The notes beneath the pieces are model-generated. The model had not been told where the DNA came from. It was given only the letters and a program-made list of their open reading frames with translations, and did no database searches. Shown one piece after another: positions 9,124-16,218 of a DNA stretch of 64,000 nucleotides. The position numbers were made by a program, and so were the translations under genes. Source of the stretch: Streptomyces blattellae (GTDB lineage Bacteria > Actinomycetota > Actinomycetes > Streptomycetales > Streptomycetaceae); assembly GCF_009709555.1 (NCBI RefSeq), contig NZ_WJBG01000158.1:104222-168221 (forward strand), read 5' to 3'. Positions within the stretch are counted from its first letter, which is position 1. Each line of letters starts with the position of its first letter.

Positions 9124-9372
9124 ATGGCGGACACCACGCGTATCACTGTGACGCTGCCGAGCGAGCAGGTCGCCGAGCTCAGGAAGCTCACCGACAACGT
9201 CTCCGGCTATGTCGCCGAGGCGGTGGCGCGGCAACTGCGGCACCAACTGCTCGGTGCCGACCTGCGGCGTCACCAGGAGGAGCACGGGGCCTTCACCGAG
9301 GAGGAGTTGGCGGAGGCGCGCTCCAGGATCTTTGGGACGACGGGTACGGGCGGATCGGCCAGCGCGGCGTGA
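9124..9372 (+). CDS. Ribbon-helix-helix antitoxin
   Basis: An 82-residue small protein beginning MADTTRITVTLPSEQVAELRK, the beta-strand plus helix pattern of CopG/ParD/CcdA-type RHH antitoxins. The C-terminal half is acidic (HQEEHGAFTEEELAEARSR), as expected for the toxin-neutralising tail. Its stop overlaps the GTG of the PIN toxin (GTGA at 9369-9372), the usual antitoxin-first coupled arrangement. It would bind its own promoter and block the PIN ribonuclease. It sits at the right end of the inserted block, where a toxin-antitoxin pair may stabilise the region. Confidence 0.82.
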   Translation: MADTTRITVTLPSEQVAELRKLTDNVSGYVAEAVARQLRHQLLGADLRRHQEEHGAFTEEELAEARSRIFGTTGTGGSASAA

Positions 9373-9770
9373 AAGAGCATGTCGAGACGGTCGTACTGGA
9401 CTCCCAGGGGCTTTCTGCCTGGATCGCCCAGGACCGCAAGATCCTCGCGATGTTCCAGGTGTTCCATGCCGTGGGTGCCGATTTCGTCATCGGTGCCAAC
9501 ACCATTGTGGAAGTCAGCCATGCGCGGGTGAACATGCCTCGGCTGCGGTGGGCGCTCTCCCGAGTCAAGATCGAGCCGGTGACCGAGGACGCGGCGAAGG
9601 CGTCCGCGGAACTGCTCAAGGCCGCCGGTCTGCACGGCCACAAGTACGCGATCGACGCGACCGTGGCCGAGGTGGCCCTGCGTCAGCCCGGCCCAGTGGT
9701 CATGGTGACCTCCGACGTCGACGACATGGCCCGGTTGTGTGGCGACCGTGTCCGGCTCATCGGTATCTGA
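9369..9770 (+). CDS. PIN-domain ribonuclease toxin
   Basis: A 133-residue PIN-fold protein starting at GTG 9369, coupled to the antitoxin. The acidic catalytic residues are recognisable: VVLDSQGLSAW near the N-terminus, an internal glutamate in NTIVEVSHA, then YAIDATVAEVAL and TSDVDDMARL. PIN toxins are Mg-dependent RNases, VapC being the best-known subgroup. The C-terminus ends RLIGI. No frameshift is seen, so the pair looks functional. The exact RNA target cannot be inferred. Confidence 0.85.
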   Translation: MKEHVETVVLDSQGLSAWIAQDRKILAMFQVFHAVGADFVIGANTIVEVSHARVNMPRLRWALSRVKIEPVTEDAAKASAELLKAAGLHGHKYAIDATVAEVALRQPGPVVMVTSDVDDMARLCGDRVRLIGI

Positions 9771-9806
9771 GACGGGCAGCTGTGACAGCTTACCGAAAGA
9801 AATCTT

Positions 9807-9822
9807 CGCAGGTCAGCCTGCG
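9807..9822 (+). terminator. Short hairpin after the PIN gene
   Basis: CGCAGG-TCAG-CCTGCG is a perfect 6-bp stem 37 bp after the toxin stop, within an AT-richer stretch at the right end of the block. It may be a weak terminator or belong to the element end. Confidence 0.4.
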
Positions 9823-9843
9823 ATAGGCGAAAAAGCCTTGACT

Positions 9844-9850
9844 GACGTGA
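9844..9850. repeat. 7-bp repeat GACGTGA, right junction of the LLM-splitting block
   Basis: Matches 2796-2802. On the minus strand LLM coding sequence (…LGTLVTS) is normal to this point and then turns into VKAFSPIAG and a stop at 9813. Confidence 0.6.
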
Positions 9851-10058
9851 CGAGCGTGCCCAATCGAATACTCTGCGTAGCCGTTGCTGCTGCGGTCAAC
9901 GTGGGAACGGCCCCGAGCCAAGGGCCGTCCCGGAAGGTGCGCCAGGACAGGTGGTCGTAGGTGTAGGCCGCGTGAAAGCCGAGGTCTTCGGCACGCCGCC
10001 AGTGCTGGTGTCCCTCGCTCCAGCGGTGGATGGGAAGGATTACCGTGCTCAGTCGCAT
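9851..10058 (-). pseudogene. LLM-class oxidoreductase, 5' fragment
   Basis: ATG at 10058 opens MRLSTVILPIHRWSEGHQHW and continues through HAAYTYDHLSWR to LGTLVTS, the first about 72 residues of an F420-dependent luciferase-like oxidoreductase. Homology ends at GACGTGA (9844-9850); nine unrelated residues and a stop follow. The rest of the barrel is at 2117-2802 on the same strand. The fragment lacks most of the barrel and cannot form an active enzyme alone. Confidence 0.85.
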
Positions 10059-10256
10059 ACCGTGACCCTACGCTCCAGTGACTGCGAGCAACCCGAGCAC
10101 CAGCCCTACCGGCCGGGGACGAGACCTGGAGCCGCGTGTCAGCCGCAACTGATCGGCGCGCTGCCATGCCGAACGGTCGCCTTTGCGTCAGCGGCGCTAA
10201 GGGAGGATCGCAGTGCTCAGACGCAGACTCGGGGCCGAGCGTAAGCGGCCGAGCGG

Positions 10257-10270
10257 GTTTCACGTGAAAC
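10257..10270. promoter_or_regulatory. parS centromere-like site (ParB binding)
   Basis: GTTTCACGTGAAAC is a perfect 14-bp palindrome identical to the core of the bacterial parS consensus. Streptomyces has about twenty parS sites clustered around oriC, which agrees with the core genes here. The site is intergenic, just past the stop of the gene ending at 10273. Confidence 0.9.
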
Positions 10271-10272
10271 GG

Positions 10273-10731
10273 TCACCGTACGCGGCTGCTCAGCCACGGA
10301 GTAAGGATGATCATCTTTGTCCACTCCTTGTGCACGCGGTCTCCGGGCAGCGGCACGACCAGGCGATAGCCGGGCGGGAAGCGGCGCGCGGTGACGTACG
10401 CGAGCCCACCGAAGACGGAGCGGAGAAAGGCGGGGACGTCGTCCCGCGGGATGTCCGGGCATTCGACGCCCTCGACCGTGATCAGTGCGTCGTCCTCGGG
10501 ATAGAGGCGGACGCTCACCCGGGGCGAGCCGCCGAACTCGACGTATGCCTCATGGGGCAGGGAGCCGTCCGGGTCGGTGGTGGCGCCTATGCCCGCAGCC
10601 GTGCGGCGCGAGGTCTGGTCGGCGCCGATGTCATGGCTCACTTCGATCTCGCGGGCGTGCTCGGCGGCGATCTCCCGGAGGGCGGTGACGGCGGCCTCGG
10701 TGGTGGGGAAGTGGTCCATACCACTGATCAT
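10273..10731 (-). CDS. Hypothetical protein, 152 aa (immunity-like appearance)
   Basis: A small soluble acidic protein with coding-like composition. No motif is recognised with certainty. The mix of PHEAYVEFGGSPRVSVRLYPEDDALITVEG strands after an N-terminal helix (TTEAAVTALREIAAEH) recalls Imm1-like immunity proteins, but this is only a resemblance. ATG 10731 is taken, with another ATG four codons later (10719) equally possible; neither has a strong ribosome site. It is followed by the parS site and preceded by kptA on the same strand, only 12 bp after the kptA... reading on the minus strand, kptA ends at 10744. Confidence 0.6.
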   Translation of the reverse strand: MISGMDHFPTTEAAVTALREIAAEHAREIEVSHDIGADQTSRRTAAGIGATTDPDGSLPHEAYVEFGGSPRVSVRLYPEDDALITVEGVECPDIPRDDVPAFLRSVFGGLAYVTARRFPPGYRLVVPLPGDRVHKEWTKMIILTPWLSSRVR

Positions 10732-10743
10732 GCCGGAGAGAGT

Positions 10744-11292
10744 TCAGTGCCGCTCCGGGAACCTCAGGTACTGCGGTGGTACGGCCTTCGTCAGCCACAC
10801 CCCGTTCGCGCTGACGTGGAAGACATGTCCGTCGCGGTGCATGGCGGCTGCGTCGACGGACAGGACGACGGGCCGGCCTCGGCGGGCGCCGACGCGGGTC
10901 GCGGTCTCGCGGTCGGGTGAGAGGTGCACGTCATGCCGGTTCATGGGTCGCAGGCCCTCGGCTCGGATGGCGTCCAGGCTGCGGGCCACGGTGCCGTGGT
11001 AGAGGTACGGCGGCGGGGTGGCCGGGGACAGCCCGAGGTCCACCTCCACGCTGTGGCCCTGGCTGGCGCGGATCCGCGAGCCGTCGACCGCGAAGCGCTT
11101 CTTGTCGTTGGCGGCGACCACATGGTCCAGTTCCTCCCGTGTGAAGCGGAAGCCGTGTGCGGCTGCCGCGGCCATCAGCGTGTCGATCTCGACCCAGCCG
11201 CCCTCGTCGAGCACGAGCCCGATCCGCTCGGGCTGATGGCGCAGATGCTTTGAGAGGTACTTCGACACCTTCACGGTGCGTCTTTCATCCAT
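10744..11292 (-). CDS. kptA: RNA 2'-phosphotransferase (Tpt1/KptA)
   Basis: A 182-residue KptA enzyme, which moves an internal RNA 2'-phosphate to NAD+, giving ADP-ribose 1'',2''-cyclic phosphate. Family signatures: KYLSKHLRHQPE and GLVLDEGGWV near the N-terminus, KKRFAVDGSRIRASQGHS, LYHGT, and PMNRHDVHLS in the NAD-binding half. Start chosen at ATG 11292 (MDERRTVKVSK) with GAGGG close upstream; the longer open frame crosses DnaA-box-like intergenic DNA. Its biological substrate in bacteria without tRNA splicing is unclear. Confidence 0.92.
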   Translation of the reverse strand: MDERRTVKVSKYLSKHLRHQPERIGLVLDEGGWVEIDTLMAAAAAHGFRFTREELDHVVAANDKKRFAVDGSRIRASQGHSVEVDLGLSPATPPPYLYHGTVARSLDAIRAEGLRPMNRHDVHLSPDRETATRVGARRGRPVVLSVDAAAMHRDGHVFHVSANGVWLTKAVPPQYLRFPERH

Positions 11293-11368
11293 GCCCTCAG
11301 GGTGCCGCGAGAGACATGGATCACGCGAATGAATTGCTGTTGGATGTTTGATCCACAACCAAGTCATG

Positions 11369-11402
11369 TTATCCACAGGGGAATTGGCGATTCTGTGGAC
11401 AA
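11369..11402. promoter_or_regulatory. Pair of DnaA boxes
   Basis: TTATCCACA (11369-11377) and TGTGGACAA (11394-11402, the complement of TTGTCCACA) are perfect DnaA nonamers in inverted orientation in the MerR-kptA gap. They may affect kptA transcription or bind DnaA passively. Confidence 0.65.
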
Positions 11403-11414
11403 GGGGCCGTCGTT

Positions 11415-12482
11415 TCAGGGGCATTCTTCAAGATCAACTGGAGTGGCCGGACTTGAGGCGAGATCGTCCAAGGCGCGTGCCCGCACCTCCCGTTCGGCGG
11501 CCAGCGCGATGAACTCGGCCGCCTTGCCCGGACCAACCAGCTTCTCCACGGCCCGCATCGTCCCCGCCGGAATCGTCACGGACCGCGCCTCCTCGCCCGT
11601 GTGCGCAGCCTCGCCCGTGCCGAGGTGCTCACGCGGGTAACGCACTGCTAACAGGCGTATCGCGCGGGCCAGTTCGGCGTCCACCGACTGACGGGCGAGC
11701 GGTCGCAGGCGTCGTACGAGCGAGGCCGCATCGGCGGCGTCCGCATCGGCCGGACGGTGCGGTCCGTCCAGGTGGCGGGCGAAGACGTGCTCGGTGGTGA
11801 ACTCCAGGAAACGAGCCGCCATGTGCTCCACCTGGCCCCTCAACTCCCTTAGGTGTTCCGAGATCGCGGACAAGGGGACCCCGGCAGCGTGCAACTCGAC
11901 GGCCACGGCGAGTTCCTGAGGGCTGGGCACGAGGAACGAGTCGTCGTCGCCGGGCACCGGCTCCAGCACACCGAGGTCGACCGCGTCGGCGACCGCCGCG
12001 TCGTCGGGGGAGCCGCCGAACCGGGCATCCAGCTCGGTGCGGGAGATCCGTACCGCCTCCTCGTCGGTCCACGGACCGTCGACCTCGGCGACCAGCCCGA
12101 GTACGCCGCCCAGGCCACGCCCGGCATCCCAGGCATCCAGCAGCTCCTTGATGGAGGCCAGGGTGTAGCCGCGGTCCAGGAGATCGGCGATCTGGCGCAG
12201 ACGGGCGAGATGGGCGTCGCCGTAGACGTTCGCCCGGCCACGGCGCTCGGGGCGGGGGAGCAGGCCGCGGTCCTGGTAGGCGCGGATGGTGCGGACCGTG
12301 GCGCCGCTGAGGTGCGCGAGGTCCTCGATCCGGTAGGCGGGCGCGGTGCTCGCCTCGGAGTCTGCGGCTGCGGTGGCCGCCTCGGAGTCTGCGGCTGCGG
12401 TGGCCGTCTCGGCTCCTGCGGCTGCCGTGCCCGCCTCGGCGGCGGAGAGGCGTTCCGGGACTCGGGCATCCTCTTCGTTCAT
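11415..12482 (-). CDS. MerR-family transcriptional regulator
   Basis: A 355-residue protein whose ATG (12482) overlaps the stop of the PF10118 gene (ATGA). After a low-complexity Ala/Thr/Glu N-terminus (27-bp repeats encoding an ATAAADSEA-type unit, about residues 20-45) comes the MerR wing-helix: YRIEDLAHLSGATVRTIRAYQDRGLLP, then RRGRANVYGDAHLARLRQI. The long C-terminal region (about 220 residues) has no cysteine metal site, so it may sense an organic ligand. As last gene of a coupled operon it probably regulates that operon. The expanded N-terminal repeat is unusual. Confidence 0.88.
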   Translation of the reverse strand: MNEEDARVPERLSAAEAGTAAAGAETATAAADSEAATAAADSEASTAPAYRIEDLAHLSGATVRTIRAYQDRGLLPRPERRGRANVYGDAHLARLRQIADLLDRGYTLASIKELLDAWDAGRGLGGVLGLVAEVDGPWTDEEAVRISRTELDARFGGSPDDAAVADAVDLGVLEPVPGDDDSFLVPSPQELAVAVELHAAGVPLSAISEHLRELRGQVEHMAARFLEFTTEHVFARHLDGPHRPADADAADAASLVRRLRPLARQSVDAELARAIRLLAVRYPREHLGTGEAAHTGEEARSVTIPAGTMRAVEKLVGPGKAAEFIALAAEREVRARALDDLASSPATPVDLEECP

Positions 12483-13357
12483 GCCGTCGCCGTCGCCGCC
12501 GGGGACCTCCTCAGATACTCGACCGCTCTGCTCATCGACCCTTCCCGCGAAGGGTGGTACGACCGCTGGAAGTACCGGGGTATCGCGGCACCCAGCTCCC
12601 GCCACGCGGGCAACAGGCCCTTGCGGACAGCCGTGTTGTGCTCGGTGAGGGAGTAGCGCAGGCGGCCGGCGAGCTGCGGATCGTGACGTATCAGGTACGC
12701 CGTTCCCCATGCCCACAGGTAGAGCATCGCCGGCGCGGTGACGGCCATCGCGGCGAGGCGGCGGGCGTAGCGCGGCATGCCACGGCCGCCGCAGTGCTGG
12801 TACATGTCGAAGGCGACCGCGCGGTGCTCGACCTCCTCCGCGCCGTGCCAGCGCAGCAGATCGAGCATGACCTCGTCGGCCTTGGCCCGGTCCAGGGCGT
12901 CGGCGGCCAGCACCCAGTCGCCGAGCACCGCCGTGAACTGCTCGATCGCCGCTATGGTCGCCAGCCGCCAGCGCAGCCACTCCGGCTGCGGTATGGGCAG
13001 GCCGAGCGGTGGGCGCTCGCCGAGCAGCCGCTCGAAGAGAAAGTCGGCGTACTTGGTGAACTCCGCCGTGTCCAGCTGCTGTGCCTTGAGGTGGTCGAGC
13101 ACCTGCGCGTGCTGCACGCTGTGCGTGGCCTCCTGGCCCATGAACCCCTTGACGTCTGACCGGAGTTCGGGATCCCGCACCAGGGGCAGGCCTTCCCTGA
13201 ACACCTTCACGAACCACCGCTCCCCCGCCGGCAGCAGCAGATGCAGCACGTTGAAGACGTGAGTCGCGGTCGGCTCGCCGGGGATCCAGTGCAGCGGCGT
13301 GCGGGTCCAGTCGAAGGACACGCGGCGTGGGGTGATGGCGTACCGGTGATCGCTCAT
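12479..13357 (-). CDS. Metal-dependent hydrolase, PF10118 family
   Basis: A 292-residue PF10118-type protein, related to di-metal ferritin-like folds. Potential metal ligands recur as helix motifs: GQEATHSVQHAQVLDHL, ATIAAIEQFTAVLGD, and WHGAEEVEHRAVAFD (ExxH patterns). A hydrophobic stretch near AMAVTAPAMLYLWAWGTAYL may be a membrane-associated helix. ATG 13357 overlaps the stop of the hydrolase-SDR gene and its own stop overlaps MerR, so it is the third gene of the coupled operon. The reaction is unknown; context with a lipid-like SDR suggests action on a hydrophobic substrate. Confidence 0.85.
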   Translation of the reverse strand: MSDHRYAITPRRVSFDWTRTPLHWIPGEPTATHVFNVLHLLLPAGERWFVKVFREGLPLVRDPELRSDVKGFMGQEATHSVQHAQVLDHLKAQQLDTAEFTKYADFLFERLLGERPPLGLPIPQPEWLRWRLATIAAIEQFTAVLGDWVLAADALDRAKADEVMLDLLRWHGAEEVEHRAVAFDMYQHCGGRGMPRYARRLAAMAVTAPAMLYLWAWGTAYLIRHDPQLAGRLRYSLTEHNTAVRKGLLPAWRELGAAIPRYFQRSYHPSREGSMSRAVEYLRRSPAATATA

Positions 13358-15111
13358 AGCGGTGGCTCCAGCCGGGCGACGGCCCGTAGTGCGCGGGGCG
13401 TGAACCGGGACATGAGGCGGGCGCCGCGCGCCTCGGGTGTCACCGGGACGACGGCCTGGTTCTTCACGACCGCCCGCAGGACCGCGTCGGCGACCTTCTC
13501 CGGCGGGTAGTTCCGCAGCCCGTACAGGCGGGCGGACTTCTTCTGGCGCCGCTTCTCCTCGTCGGCGTCGACCCCGGCGAAGCGTGCGGTCGAGGTGATG
13601 TTGGTGTTGACGAAGCCGGGGCACACCGCCGTCACGCCGATGCCCTGTCCGGCCAGCTCCGCGCGCAGGCACTCGCTCAGCATCAGCACGGCCGCCTTGG
13701 AGGTGCTGTAGGCGGGCAGCGACCTGGAGGGCAGGTATGCCGCCGCCGACGCGATGTTGACGATGTGGCCGCCCTGTCCGCGCTCGGCCATCTGCTTCCC
13801 GAAGAGGCGGCAGCCGTGGACCACACCCCAGAGGTTGACGTCGAGGACCTTCCGCCAGTCCTCCGGGGTGGTGTCCATGAAGGAGCCCGACAGGCCGATC
13901 CCGGCGTTGTTCACCAGCACGTCCACCACGCCGTACTCGGCGGCGACCCTTTCGGCGAGCTTCCCCATGGCCTGCTCGTCGGAGACGTCGACGGTCTCCG
14001 CCCAGGCTTCGGGGGCGCCGACCAGCAGGGACAGCTCGGCGGTGCGCGCCGCGGCCTCCGCGTCCCGGTCGACGGCAACCACGCGTGCGCCCGACTCGGC
14101 GAACGCGAATGCCGTGGCCCGCCCGATGCCGCTGCCCGCCCCGGTGACCAGGACGAGCTGCCCGCCGAACCGGTCGGCGTGCTTGCCCGTGGCGCCCGCC
14201 TCCGGTGTGCCGCCCTCGACGGCGGTCACGAACTCGGCGATCCACGCCGTCAGCTGGTCGGGCCGGGTACGCGGGATCCAGTGCTTGGCGGGGAGCGTGC
14301 GGCGGGTCAACTGCGGAGCCCACTGCTCCAGTTGGTCGTAGAGCTTCTCGGACAGGAACGCGTCCTCCAGGGGCGTGATGAGCTGCACGGGCGCGTGCGC
14401 GTAGGCGTCCGCGCGGGGCTTGCGCAGCCTCGGCCGTACGTTGTCCCGGTACAGCCATGTCCCGTGGGCCGCGTCGCTCGGGAGCGAGGAGGTCGGGTAG
14501 CCGCGGCCGGGTACGCGCTCGACGCGGTGCAGGATGCGCGGCCAGCTCTTGCCGAGCGGGCCGCGCCAGGCCAGTTCGGGCAAGACCGGGGTGTGCAGCA
14601 GGTACACGTACCAGGACTTGGCGCCCTGGCCCAGCAGCTGGCCGACCCGGCGGGGGGTGGGGCGCTTCACGCGCGCGTGGATCCAGTGCCCGAAGTGGTC
14701 CAGGGACGGCCCGGACATCGAGGTGAAGGACGCGATCCGCCCCTCGGTCCGCGAGACGGTCACGAACTCCCAGGACTGCACCGAGCCCCAGTCGTGTCCC
14801 ACCAGGTGGACCGGCCGGTCCGGGCTGACCGCGTCCACGACCGCCAGGAAGTCGTCCGTCAGCTTCTCCAGCGTGAAGCCGCCCCGCAGCGGCTGCGGGG
14901 CCGTGGACCGGCCGTGGCCGCGGACGTCGTACAACACCACATGGAAGCGGTCGGCGAGGCGGGTCGCGACCTCGGACCACACCTCCTTGCTGTCGGGGTA
15001 GCCGTGCACGAGGACGACCGTGGGCCGGTCCGGGTCCCCCAGCTCGGCGACGCACAGCTCGACCCCGCCGGTCCGCACCCAGCGCTCCCGCGCCCCCTCC
15101 AGCACCGTCAC
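13354..15111 (-). CDS. Alpha/beta-hydrolase fused to short-chain dehydrogenase
   Basis: A 585-residue two-domain fusion. Residues about 1-300 are an alpha/beta hydrolase: oxyanion HGYPDSKEVW, nucleophile elbow GHDWGS (Asp nucleophile, as in epoxide hydrolases and dehalogenases). Residues about 310-585 are a classical SDR: TGAGSGIG cofactor motif, NNAG, the catalytic serine in NIASAAAYLPS, and YSTSK (Tyr-x-x-x-Lys). The basic residue context after VVAVDR favours NAD(P) binding. The operon order is M24 peptidase, this fusion, PF10118, MerR, each coupled by overlapping stop/start. A two-step conversion, hydrolysis then oxidoreduction of one substrate, is inference. Confidence 0.9.
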   Translation of the reverse strand: MTVLEGARERWVRTGGVELCVAELGDPDRPTVVLVHGYPDSKEVWSEVATRLADRFHVVLYDVRGHGRSTAPQPLRGGFTLEKLTDDFLAVVDAVSPDRPVHLVGHDWGSVQSWEFVTVSRTEGRIASFTSMSGPSLDHFGHWIHARVKRPTPRRVGQLLGQGAKSWYVYLLHTPVLPELAWRGPLGKSWPRILHRVERVPGRGYPTSSLPSDAAHGTWLYRDNVRPRLRKPRADAYAHAPVQLITPLEDAFLSEKLYDQLEQWAPQLTRRTLPAKHWIPRTRPDQLTAWIAEFVTAVEGGTPEAGATGKHADRFGGQLVLVTGAGSGIGRATAFAFAESGARVVAVDRDAEAAARTAELSLLVGAPEAWAETVDVSDEQAMGKLAERVAAEYGVVDVLVNNAGIGLSGSFMDTTPEDWRKVLDVNLWGVVHGCRLFGKQMAERGQGGHIVNIASAAAYLPSRSLPAYSTSKAAVLMLSECLRAELAGQGIGVTAVCPGFVNTNITSTARFAGVDADEEKRRQKKSARLYGLRNYPPEKVADAVLRAVVKNQAVVPVTPEARGARLMSRFTPRALRAVARLEPPL

Positions 15112-15950
15112 TTGCCCTCCGCCCAGCGCCGCACGTGGGGCACGTCATCGTCCAGCCAGAACGCGCCCTGCTCGGGATCCTTGGAGTCGGTGACGACCAG
15201 GATCTCCTCGAACTTCGCGCCCGTACCCCGAAAGCCGAGGTGGGGTTCGACCGCCCACAGGCCCGGGTGTGGCGGGTGGTCGGAGAAGCGGTACCGCGAC
15301 CACAGCGGCGACCAGCCCTCGCGGTGGCCGTGCAGCGCGTCGCTCGCCAGGCCCTTCAGGGACTGGGTGCCGAACCCGAACACATACGGCGACCACCGGC
15401 GCTCCTTGACCCGGTCCACCTTGTGGGCGATCACGCCGAACGGGTAGGCGCGGTGCCGGTTGGCGTAGCCCTGGCGGACCATGAGCCGGTCCACGTCCTC
15501 GTAGATCTCCCGCAGCGGGCGACGCTCGCGCACCTCGCGCAGGATCAGCTCACGATGCGCCTCAAGGTCGGCCATCAGTCTTTCCTGCACCGGGTTGGGG
15601 CCGAGCGATCCGGAGTAGCCGATGTCCGCCGTGCAGCCCTCGAAGACCGGTGCCATGTCCAGGATGAACGGCATCCCGGGCTCAAGCCGGCGGTTGGTGG
15701 GGAAGAACTGCAACGGGACGCGGAAGTTCACGAACGCCGTGCGGTCTCCGAACCAGGCGAAGGGCAGATGGAACCAGTCCCGCACGCCCCGCTCTCGCAG
15801 CCACTCGCGCTGCATCCGCGCCGCCTCGCGCTCGGTCACACCCGGCTGCAACCGGGCCGCGACCGCCTCCGCGCACTCATACGCCAGGCGCTGCACCGTC
15901 CGGAACTTCCGCAGTTCCACGGCGCGTTCACCGGCAGCCGCCGTCGTCAC
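15108..15950 (-). CDS. M24-family metallopeptidase-like protein
   Basis: A 280-residue pita-bread-fold protein of the M24 (Xaa-Pro / methionine aminopeptidase / creatinase) superfamily. Recognisable pieces are MQREWLRERGVRDWFHLPFAWFG, MPFILDMAPVFEGCTADIGYSGSLG with two possible Asp ligands (LDMAP and TADIGY), HRAYPFGVIAHKV, and LWAVEPHLGF with a ligand Glu. GTG 15950 is the likely start, with a G-rich stretch upstream. It is the promoter-proximal gene of the four-gene coupled operon. Some ligands look shifted from canonical M24, so peptidase activity is not certain. Confidence 0.82.
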   Translation of the reverse strand: MTTAAAGERAVELRKFRTVQRLAYECAEAVAARLQPGVTEREAARMQREWLRERGVRDWFHLPFAWFGDRTAFVNFRVPLQFFPTNRRLEPGMPFILDMAPVFEGCTADIGYSGSLGPNPVQERLMADLEAHRELILREVRERRPLREIYEDVDRLMVRQGYANRHRAYPFGVIAHKVDRVKERRWSPYVFGFGTQSLKGLASDALHGHREGWSPLWSRYRFSDHPPHPGLWAVEPHLGFRGTGAKFEEILVVTDSKDPEQGAFWLDDDVPHVRRWAEGK

Positions 15951-16071
15951 CCGACACCCCCCACCCGTCCCCCTCCCCAACCCGTCCACGCCGACCACGG
16001 TACGTGTCCGCAACCTGACACTGGCGAATGTGACAGTCGTTGGGGGCTGCGTCAATAGGACCGCCCGCGCC

Positions 16072-16080
16072 TGTGGACAA
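16072..16080 (-). promoter_or_regulatory. Single DnaA box
   Basis: TGTGGACAA is the complement of the perfect nonamer TTGTCCACA. It lies between the divergent M24 and ABC operons. Confidence 0.5.
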
Positions 16081-16218
16081 CGCCACTGATGTGGAAAAGA
16101 CGACCGGCGTTGTTCGACCCTAGGGGGACCCTTAAGGCCCCGTACGACTCCAGAGGGACGCCAGGACGACCCTCGAGTCTGACGACGGGAGTGGTCTGCG
16201 TCACTACCGTCTTCGGAC

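Larger units (their letters stand above)
2803..9843. mobile_element. Inserted accessory block splitting the LLM gene
   Basis: About 7.04 kb lies between the two halves of one LLM gene, bordered by GACGTGA. Cargo: CcbP-like protein, a 401-aa unknown, SWIM protein plus SNF2 helicase, and an RHH/PIN toxin-antitoxin pair. No integrase, transposase or relaxase is visible, so the mechanism of entry is unknown. The block contains a scrap of the SWIM 3' end (2871-2987) and a diverged scrap of the LLM 5' end (about 4704-4790), so it is a mosaic rather than one clean transposon. Calling it mobile is inference from the split gene. Confidence 0.65.

Noticed and set aside
11293..11424. Longer kptA start at 11424
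   Set aside because: The added residues cross DnaA boxes and the MerR end; the KptA family begins near MDERRTVKVSKYLS.
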